Shown here: in pieces, positions 5,600 through 6,129 of the stretch
Position numbering within the stretch: the stretch's first letter is position 1
How the letters are laid out: every line of letters begins with the position of its first letter
Assembly (NCBI GenBank): GCA_030698575.1
Contig: JAUYMQ010000583.1
Span: forward strand, 1 to 6,129
DNA length: 6,129 nucleotides
Direction of reading: 5' to 3'
Origin: Deltaproteobacteria bacterium
GTDB lineage: Bacteria; JAUYMQ01
The notes under the pieces: model-generated
What the model saw: only the letters and a program-made list of their open reading frames with translations
Databases searched by the model: none
Told to the model about the DNA's origin: nothing
Translations under genes and position numbers: made by a program

Positions 5600-6127
5600 C
5601 TACTTGTCAAGCAGTTTCTGCAATGCCCGCCTCAGCAGCACCCGGTCGCTCGGCTCCTCATCGCAGGCGCATACCCGCATCATCTCCCGCATGGCGCCGA
5701 AACCGGCTTGCCTGATCCGGTTGTCGGCATCGTTCTTGCGCTCCTTGATCTGCTCGATTTTCTCCTCGTCTGGCGGCTTGGAGAGGGAGCGGCCCTGCGA
5801 GCCCTCCCAGTCGATGGCCTTGCATTTGGGCAGCATGAGCCCGATCATTTGGGCGTGACGCCATGTGAGTTCCGCCCAGGCTCGGCCAGCATCCAGTTCC
5901 TCAGCCGTGATGTATTCCTCAAGCGCCAATTGGCCGAGCGGAAAGCCGAACCACGGATGAGTCACATCGTGGCGTAGCTTATCGCGTACCCGGCGCAGCA
6001 CGACCACCTTCTGGGCGTCGCGTTCCTCATGCTCGCGCATTCCGTCCTGCGCCGCCTGTGAGCGGCTTATCCGGCCGCTTGACGTGCGCTGGGCGTGATC
6101 CTTGCGCTTTTTCCCCCGCTGCCCCAT
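5600..6127 (-). CDS. Phage protein upstream of terminase, charged and largely helical (function unknown)
   Basis: This 175-residue protein starts MGQRGKKRKDHAQRTSSGRISRS. That very basic start (M-G-x-R-G-x-K-R-K, then SGRxSR) is one I associate with a group of phage proteins encoded just ahead of terminase genes. Residues 37-60 hold a charged helix and THPWFGFPLGQL. LALEEYITAEELDAGRAW follows at 67-84, a helix with the pattern 'resides early, enters tandem helices' seen in this group. The last third is helical and charged: PDEEKIEQIKER, AGFGAMREMMRVCAC, then RVLLRRALQKLL. No catalytic motif is visible. A DNA-binding role, perhaps as the true small terminase or a packaging regulator, is inferred from the basic N-terminus and the position. 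The ATG is two bases from the window edge, so its ribosome binding site is unseen and an upstream start cannot be excluded, although the N-terminus looks natural. Confidence 0.8.
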   Translation of the reverse strand: MGQRGKKRKDHAQRTSSGRISRSQAAQDGMREHEERDAQKVVVLRRVRDKLRHDVTHPWFGFPLGQLALEEYITAEELDAGRAWAELTWRHAQMIGLMLPKCKAIDWEGSQGRSLSKPPDEEKIEQIKERKNDADNRIRQAGFGAMREMMRVCACDEEPSDRVLLRRALQKLLDK

Positions 6128-6129
6128 GG

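Overview
The window looks like the packaging and adsorption part of a tailed double-stranded DNA phage or prophage. The host is probably an alphaproteobacterium. This rests on the GC-rich sequence and on a small protein that resembles the head-spike base of the Rhodobacter capsulatus gene transfer agent (RcGTA). I see no integrase, att site, tRNA or host gene, so free phage, prophage and uncultivated viral contig cannot be told apart.

Every supported gene lies on the minus strand, so the operon reads from high to low coordinates. In transcription order it holds: a basic, charged 175-aa protein of a phage family found upstream of terminase genes (6127-5600); a 38-aa ORF (5572-5456); a 101-aa SGNPxGRP (DUF5681-like) protein in the small-terminase position (5468-5163); the terminase large subunit, with intact ATPase and nuclease motifs (5199-3640); a 76-aa RcGTA-type head-spike base protein (3643-3413); a 47-aa ORF (3408-3265); a 304-aa fibre-like protein (3263-2349); a roughly 518-aa right-handed beta-helix protein (2293-737); a 14-aa mini-ORF with a strong Shine-Dalgarno sequence (718-674); and a LamG/concanavalin-like protein that runs off the window edge (677 to 1).

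The genes are very tightly packed. There are ATGA stop/start overlaps at 3640-3643 and 674-677, and overlaps of 13 and 37 bases around the putative small terminase gene. One-base gaps follow the 47-aa ORF and, if the beta-helix gene starts at its GTG, also precede that gene. No terminator or promoter is visible, which suggests one co-translated late operon.

Functionally, the right-hand half would recognise and package DNA. The left-hand half encodes surface-exposed parts: a spike base, a fibre, a beta-helix spike or depolymerase-like protein, and a lectin-fold protein. The portal, protease and capsid genes are expected beyond position 1. The least described elements are the three small ORFs and the order of the adsorption cassette. 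I see no defence system, CRISPR array or RNA gene.
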